Source: an uncultured Spirochaetaceae bacterium (GTDB lineage Bacteria; Spirochaetota; Spirochaetia; Sphaerochaetales; Sphaerochaetaceae). Taken from it: 37,377 nt of DNA. Location of the stretch: NCBI GenBank assembly GCA_944389085.1, contig CALXLB010000048.1:1-37377 (forward strand), in the 5' to 3' direction. The position numbers were made by a program, and so were the translations under genes. Of this stretch, positions 33,362 through 37,377 are shown piece after piece (position 1 is the stretch's first letter; each line of letters begins with the position of its first letter). The notes under the pieces are model-generated. The model was not told where the DNA came from, ran no database searches, and worked only from the letters and a program-made list of their open reading frames with translations.

Positions 33362-34213
33362 ATGAAAACAGTAATCTACGTTTTCTCAGGTACAGGAAAC
33401 ACAAAGCGGATTGCCGATCTTTTTGCCATGGAGCTCTCCAAGAGGAACTGGGTAGTCACAGTCCATGACATCGGAAAAGATATAATCATGCCAGAGTCCA
33501 TCGATGCAGATACACTGATTATTGCTTATCCGGTACATGCATTCAACTGTCCTCTTCCAGTACTGGATTTCCTGAAAAAACTGCCACATGCAAAAGTAAA
33601 CACTTATCTGCTTCAGACATCAGGAGAAGCACTAAAATTCAACAATGCCGCAGCAATCAGGCCAATCAATATCCTGAAGAAAAAGGATTACACCGTGAAA
33701 GGCTGCTTTCATTTCATCATGCCTTACAACATCATATTCCGGCATTCCGATCCGATGGCTGCCCGGATGTGGAGAGCTGCAACTATTAAAACACCTGCAT
33801 ATGTGCAGAAGATAATCAAGGGAGAGGAAGAAATTATAAACGTTGATTCTCTATCAAGAGCAATATCAGGAATCCTGTCCATAGAACATCCAGGAGCAAG
33901 GATTATCGGGAAAGGATACAAAGCGGATAATAGCTGTATCGGGTGTGGAAAATGTGCTAAGGATTGCCCACAAGAAAATATAAATATGGAAAATGGTAAG
34001 CCTGTCTTCGGCTCTGACTGTTCCATCTGCATGAGATGCGTCATGAACTGTCCGGCAAATGCCATACACCCTTCCATTCTGAATGGCTGGAAAGTTAATG
34101 GCAGCTACAGCTTTCAGGGAAGAGTTGCAGAAGATAGTGAAATCTGCCGCTATTGCCGTAGCTCATACCTGAAATACTTCAAAGGCGTGGAGAAAAATCA
34201 ACAGAGTAATTAA
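33362..34213 (+). CDS. EFR1-type flavodoxin-ferredoxin fusion protein
   Basis: 283 residues. The N-terminal half is flavodoxin-like with the FMN phosphate loop SGTGNTKR (residues 9-16). The C-terminal half has two [4Fe-4S] motifs, CIGCGKCAKDCP and CSICMRCVMNCP, and a final CRYC. Such fusions (EFRODO/EFR1 family) move electrons in anaerobes; the partner is unknown. The ATG at 33362 begins the first strand (MKTVIYVFSGTG); an in-frame ATG at 33335 would add a hydrophobic stretch and lies upstream of the TATAAT box, so I reject it. No ribosome site. Confidence 0.9.
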   Translation: MKTVIYVFSGTGNTKRIADLFAMELSKRNWVVTVHDIGKDIIMPESIDADTLIIAYPVHAFNCPLPVLDFLKKLPHAKVNTYLLQTSGEALKFNNAAAIRPINILKKKDYTVKGCFHFIMPYNIIFRHSDPMAARMWRAATIKTPAYVQKIIKGEEEIINVDSLSRAISGILSIEHPGARIIGKGYKADNSCIGCGKCAKDCPQENINMENGKPVFGSDCSICMRCVMNCPANAIHPSILNGWKVNGSYSFQGRVAEDSEICRYCRSSYLKYFKGVEKNQQSN

Positions 34214-34315
34214 GTACTTCTGTATCAACAAATTGAACATCATCGTGCAAAGTTAGAATTCCGCAAACGGAACAATGCTTAAACTGCATTGAACTCTTCT
34301 CTTCCATCTGAAACG

Positions 34316-35158
34316 ATGTTCGATATGACAAGCATAAATTATCTGAAAATGATTGCAGCTACCGCTAATAGCGGAGGCGGAGTATGTTCATTCACTTCAA
34401 AGAAGAACAAAGGATATTTAGAAAAACAAATCAAGAAAACTCTGCTTTTCTATGACTTTTCTTTAGAAGAAGAGGAAGAAAACTTTTATACCGCAGCCAT
34501 CCTTGGTTCAGAGTATCCCATATTGCTTAACCATCAGATATGGATAAGAATCGGCCTCTCGTATTTTCCCCTACAAGACCACGAAGCTTTCAGAAGACTT
34601 TCTTATTCAGGTCTTCTCCCATGGGACACAAGAAAAATAGAAAGCGTAAAGAAAGAAGATCTTTCTTACCCTCCGCTGGAGGATTATCGGCTCTGCAATG
34701 CAGATGTGCTTCTTTTCCATCCCCTTCCCCATATGATCATTCCAGGAATCCATACAATCATATGTAGAGGAAGGAAGAAGCTGATCCTGACAGGGCCTCT
34801 GATTGATCAAGCTGTAAAATCAATTGACATTATAAGCAAAACAGCTGAACACATCCCGCAGATTGTTCTGAAAGAAGTTCTGTGCAATGCACTAATACAC
34901 AACGACTGGACTGCAGGAAAACCAGTGAGGGTTGAAATCAAGAAAGATACTGTGAGAATCATCAACGGCCTTTCCTCAGAAAATCTTGATTTGCAGAATG
35001 GGTATATCAGAAAAAACAATCCATCAATCATGAGAGGTTTCATACGCCATGATCTTGCGACAGGCTTTGGAACTGGCATTCCTAAGATCCAGCGATATTT
35101 ACCTGAAACGACAATCGCAATTGAGAATGGGAATCTAGTAGCAACAATATTCCGTTAA
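34316..35158 (+). CDS. Orphan RecG-type C-terminal ATPase-domain protein (HATPase_c_4-like)
   Basis: 280 residues from the ATG at 34316. The second half matches the C-terminal part of AlbA_2/RecG-like transcriptional regulators: VLKEVLCNALIHNDWTAGKPVRVEI (Bergerat-like helix with the conserved Asn and His), RIINGLSSENLD, and HDLATGFGTGIPKIQRYLPE, where GTGIPKI is the family signature. The first half does not show a convincing AlbA_2 domain. ATP binding and a regulatory role are inferred. An in-frame TTG at 34289 would lengthen it by nine residues; neither start has a ribosome site. The gene is more AT-rich than its neighbours, and may be acquired. Confidence 0.65.
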   Translation: MFDMTSINYLKMIAATANSGGGVCSFTSKKNKGYLEKQIKKTLLFYDFSLEEEEENFYTAAILGSEYPILLNHQIWIRIGLSYFPLQDHEAFRRLSYSGLLPWDTRKIESVKKEDLSYPPLEDYRLCNADVLLFHPLPHMIIPGIHTIICRGRKKLILTGPLIDQAVKSIDIISKTAEHIPQIVLKEVLCNALIHNDWTAGKPVRVEIKKDTVRIINGLSSENLDLQNGYIRKNNPSIMRGFIRHDLATGFGTGIPKIQRYLPETTIAIENGNLVATIFR

Positions 35159-35183
35159 GGCTCCGCAGAGGACCTGCAGAGCC
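35159..35183. terminator. Hairpin between convergent genes
   Basis: GGCTC-c-GCAG-aggac-CTGC-a-GAGCC: a 9-bp stem with one mismatch and a 5-nt loop, beginning directly after the TAA of the RecG-like gene and ending 8 bp before the esterase stop. No T run follows on either strand, so termination would be weak or factor-assisted; it may also protect mRNA 3' ends. Confidence 0.5.
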
Positions 35184-35191
35184 TGGAAAGA

Positions 35192-36835
35192 TCAACTGAA
35201 TATAGCTACGAGAGAGCCTGAAATATAACAGTTGAGACCGAGAACATCGGAGAGGAATGAAAGAGGAACGCAGAGTTCTCCGTTCTTCATCTCACAAGCC
35301 TTGGAAAGATTGGCAGTTTCCCCTGTAAGAGGATTGATAGCAAGGTTGGAGTCAGCACTTACAGCTGAATCAACTGAGAGATAGCTTACATCTGCGCTTC
35401 TTCCATCTGCAGAAAGAGCAATTTCCGCACCTGCTTTCTCAATCATGGCAAGAGGAATCATTGCACTTCCATTGCTTACATAGACAACAGATGGATCATA
35501 CTCTTCTCCATTGATAAAGAGACGAGCGACAGAGGAATCAAGAAGACCATAATATGATGTGTCAGATGGATTATCTGCAATGAGAGCAATAACCTCATCC
35601 TCTGTGATATCAGCAGATACAGGTTCGGCATTCTTGAGATGCTCATCGAAGAAATCGAGCATCAGGAACCACTCTTCTGTGAGATAGTCATGACCGACTC
35701 CATCATAATAATGGAATTCAACATCAGAATCCGCACCATAGAGTGAATACACTTCCCTCATCTTTCCTTCAATGTACTTAACGCCTTCAACAGGGCTTCC
35801 GATATCAACAGTACCCATGAGCTGCATATACGGACGAGGAGCGATGAGAGAGACGACAGTCTCTGTATCAAAGCGCTGCAGCATTCCCGGTACCCAGTTG
35901 AAGAATGCATGCCAGACTATATTTCCGGTATCAATGAAATCCTGCATTCTTGTGAGACAAGCGACACTTACGCCGACTTTGACACGATTATCGAGAGCCA
36001 TAAGCCAGTTGGTACGGGTTCCGCCCATACTCATACCTGTAGCACCAATGCGGTCTGCATCCACTTCAGGACGAGAGGAAAGATAATCCAGAGCAATCAT
36101 ATCATCACGGATGATCATGCCGAGGTTGGCAATGCCCTGTACAGTGAAGTACTTGTAAAGCGATGCTTCTTCTTCAAGACCGATTTCCTTCTCTCCTGTA
36201 TCGGAATCAACACCAGGTCCCTGTCCGCTTCTGGTAAGGAATGCATAAGCATCAATTGCGAAGACGATATAGCCCCTGTCGATGAAGAAATCTATAAGCT
36301 GAGTTCCCTCTGGGAACGGCCAGGAATAGAGAAGCTCATTCTGTCCTGTCTCGAATTCCTTTCCATGATAATGCAGATAGAGAATAGCAGGAGCCTTCCC
36401 TTCCAGTCCCTTCGGAATATAAATTGTCCCTGGAACAATATCACCATAGCCGTTATCAAGTTCGACCTTTTCGTATGTGTAAGTCTCAGTCTCCCCGGAC
36501 TCAACTACAGCAGAAGAAACAGTCTCAGGACGAGCTGGAACTGCTCCAAGAGTATCGATTACAAGAGCCTTGAGATAAGCCCTCTCAGCCTTCCACTCTT
36601 CAACTGTGGCCGGAACAACGAGTTCAGGAGTCTCTACAACCCTGTCCTTCCATGGAATGAGCACACGCTCAGAATCCTGGACTTCATTGAGTGGCACATC
36701 ACTTGGAGTCAGTGCCGGGGCAACATAATCCCCCATTGCGATTACGTGCTCACTTGGAGCAGAAACTGTAACTGCGGACAACATAACAGGCAAAAGCAGA
36801 ACAACGCAGATTGCCTGCAGCAGTTTTCTGGTCAT
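35192..36835 (-). CDS. Secreted esterase/alpha-beta hydrolase with a C-terminal stalk-type domain
   Basis: 547 residues. A signal peptide (cleavage near LSA, residue 21) is followed by an N-terminal helical part (about 55-100) and an alpha/beta hydrolase domain (about 120-402) like acetyl-xylan/xenobiotic esterases: nucleophile Ser269 in GMSMGG (267-272), probable acid Asp344 in GTVDIGSP, and His382 in GVGHDY. After a linker, residues 438-547 (LFINGEEYDPSVVYVSNGSAMIPLAMIEKAGAEI, LCVPLSFLSDVLGL) have the two-strand/helix pattern of copper-amine-oxidase-N-like stalk domains. Export suggests work on plant or glycan esters. The ATG at 36835 follows a strong AAAGGAGG. A transposon end lies about 75 bp upstream. 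Confidence 0.85.
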   Translation of the reverse strand: MTRKLLQAICVVLLLPVMLSAVTVSAPSEHVIAMGDYVAPALTPSDVPLNEVQDSERVLIPWKDRVVETPELVVPATVEEWKAERAYLKALVIDTLGAVPARPETVSSAVVESGETETYTYEKVELDNGYGDIVPGTIYIPKGLEGKAPAILYLHYHGKEFETGQNELLYSWPFPEGTQLIDFFIDRGYIVFAIDAYAFLTRSGQGPGVDSDTGEKEIGLEEEASLYKYFTVQGIANLGMIIRDDMIALDYLSSRPEVDADRIGATGMSMGGTRTNWLMALDNRVKVGVSVACLTRMQDFIDTGNIVWHAFFNWVPGMLQRFDTETVVSLIAPRPYMQLMGTVDIGSPVEGVKYIEGKMREVYSLYGADSDVEFHYYDGVGHDYLTEEWFLMLDFFDEHLKNAEPVSADITEDEVIALIADNPSDTSYYGLLDSSVARLFINGEEYDPSVVYVSNGSAMIPLAMIEKAGAEIALSADGRSADVSYLSVDSAVSADSNLAINPLTGETANLSKACEMKNGELCVPLSFLSDVLGLNCYISGSLVAIFS

Positions 36836-36877
36836 GCGTATTACCTCCTTTGAAATACAGCAGACTGTTTATAAGCA

Positions 36878-36890
36878 GAACTAAAAGTTC
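36878..36890. repeat. Short palindrome before the esterase gene
   Basis: GAACT-AAA-AGTTC, a 5-bp perfect inverted repeat about 43 bp upstream of the esterase start and next to a -10-like TTATAAA on the minus strand. It could be an operator; it also lies at the inner edge of the predicted TnpB guide sequence. Confidence 0.35.
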
Positions 36891-36910
36891 GTATCAGAAA
36901 TATAATCGCA

Positions 36911-37060
36911 TGTCAACGACTCCATCCTGTAGAGGCTGGAGCTTGTTTCTGACTGGTTGCCTGCCGGTTCCCTGGTTTTGCCCAGGTCCGTTCAAGTACC
37001 CTGACATGGCCCGTTGACGCGGCCCTACACAGTCGGAGGCTTATATCCCCCTTCTGCTTA
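36911..37060 (-). ncRNA. Probable omega/reRNA of the TnpB element, with transposon right end
   Basis: Right ends of tnpB elements are transcribed into a guide RNA scaffold overlapping the gene's 3' end. Seen here: hairpin CCTGG-loop-CCAGG (36971-36986), an 8-bp terminal hairpin CTCCA/TGGAG with CCT/AGG inside (36920-36941), and on the plus strand CGTTGAC (37012-37018) complementary to GTCAACG (36912-36918), which would form a pseudoknot just before the guide. The 5' limit at about 37060 is a guess. The predicted right boundary is near 36911, and the guide would be the flanking bases, about 36910 down to 36891. Confidence 0.6.
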
Positions 37061-37377
37061 CTTCTCAGATATCGCCTGAGTATGTTCATCGCCCCGTCTG
37101 TGTCGGCATTGATGAGATGTCCCTTTGCCGTGCGGAAAAGCCCCCCCCTTCACGCGCTTCCCCACATACGCCTCATGATGGCATATCTCCTCTCTGTCTA
37201 TGGCGGAGCATTTGGATGTGTGGTCTTCCCCGATCTGCTCGACCCCTATGCCGAGCCTCTCGCACCTGTACCGTATCCTCTGTAACAGCTTCTGATGCGG
37301 AATCGACACGAACTTCTGGTTGTTTCTCTTTCCGATGCTGATTCCCTGCTTGATGCCCTTGTTCCATCCGATGATGA
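36913..37377 (-). pseudogene. tnpB: IS605/IS1341-type TnpB, 3' part, frame broken in a C8 tract (N-terminal part beyond window)
   Basis: TnpB is the RNA-guided nuclease of IS200/IS605 transposons and the ancestor of Cas12. The visible part has the family's RuvC region: GWNKGIKQGISIGKRNNQ, FVSIPHQKLLQRIRY, then EDHTSKCS with the second catalytic acid, CHHEAYVGKRVK, and, after a frame change, LFRTAKGHLINADTDGAMNILRRYLR with the third catalytic Asp in NADTDGA. The frame shifts at eight C (plus strand 37141-37148): seven would keep it open through to the stop at 36913-36915. Either this copy is mutated or the tract was misread. The last 40 residues have no protein homology and overlap the right end and RNA scaffold. 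No tnpA is visible. Confidence 0.85.

Noticed and set aside
35909..36853. 314-codon plus-strand open frame opposite the esterase
   Set aside because: The minus-strand gene has a signal peptide, catalytic triad and strong ribosome site; the opposite frame is low-complexity shadow.
1..37377. CRISPR arrays, tRNA or rRNA genes
   Set aside because: No regularly spaced direct repeats were noticed, and no cloverleaf or rRNA-like stretch could be recognised by reading both strands.

Overview
The window is about 45-48% GC and tightly packed. It reads as chromosomal DNA of an anaerobic, double-membrane bacterium, most likely a spirochaete of the Sphaerochaeta/Treponema kind. That placement is inferred from protein flavour: a complete Rnf complex, a lipoprotein paired with an outer-membrane barrel protein, 2-hydroxyacyl-CoA dehydratase-type activases and oxygen-sensitive Fe-S proteins. 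No rRNA or other marker is present to prove it.

Layout. 1-9558 (minus): one long operon, rnfC-D-G-E-A-B, then a GH57-like gene, prfB (read through a programmed +1 frameshift), a PEGA-type membrane protein and ftsY (cut by the window edge). 9559-9884: control region. 9885-16312: a hypoxanthine-type DNA glycosylase, a P-loop/Asp23-like protein, pcnB (minus), hisS and a HrpA-type helicase. 16313-16725: a gene-poor gap with three consecutive hairpins and the decayed start of a DUF3800 gene. 16726-18577 (minus): aroB and a metallo-beta-lactamase-fold protein. 18633-22006 (plus): cysteine desulfurase, thiI and an ion-transporter-like permease. 22034-26204: a two-gene dehydratase activase/D-component system. 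26194-28785: a TetR regulator divergent from a heavy-metal P-type ATPase. 28786-31859 (minus): a lipoprotein and an outer-membrane barrel protein. 31999-35158: an alpha/beta hydrolase, a Nim-like flavoprotein, a flavodoxin-ferredoxin fusion and an orphan RecG-type ATPase-domain protein. 35192-36835 (minus): a secreted esterase with a stalk-type C-terminal domain. 36913-37377 (minus): the 3' part of an IS605-type tnpB with its right end and a probable omega/reRNA.

How the genes work together. Rnf couples ferredoxin/NAD redox chemistry to an ion gradient, which fits the low-potential Fe-S proteins elsewhere (activase pair, EFR1-type protein). Cysteine desulfurase and ThiI form a sulfur-transfer pair for tRNA 4-thiouridine.

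The most notable signals are: (1) a repeated arrangement in which a -10 hexamer lies 6 nt before the start codon with no Shine-Dalgarno, suggesting routine leaderless mRNAs; (2) the prfB frameshift site with UGA followed by A; (3) a GH57-like protein whose catalytic motifs look lost, inside the Rnf operon; (4) a structured RNA candidate just upstream of a DUF3800 remnant; (5) a TnpB right end with a 7-bp long-range pairing next to the predicted guide, while the tnpB frame is broken at an 8-bp C tract.
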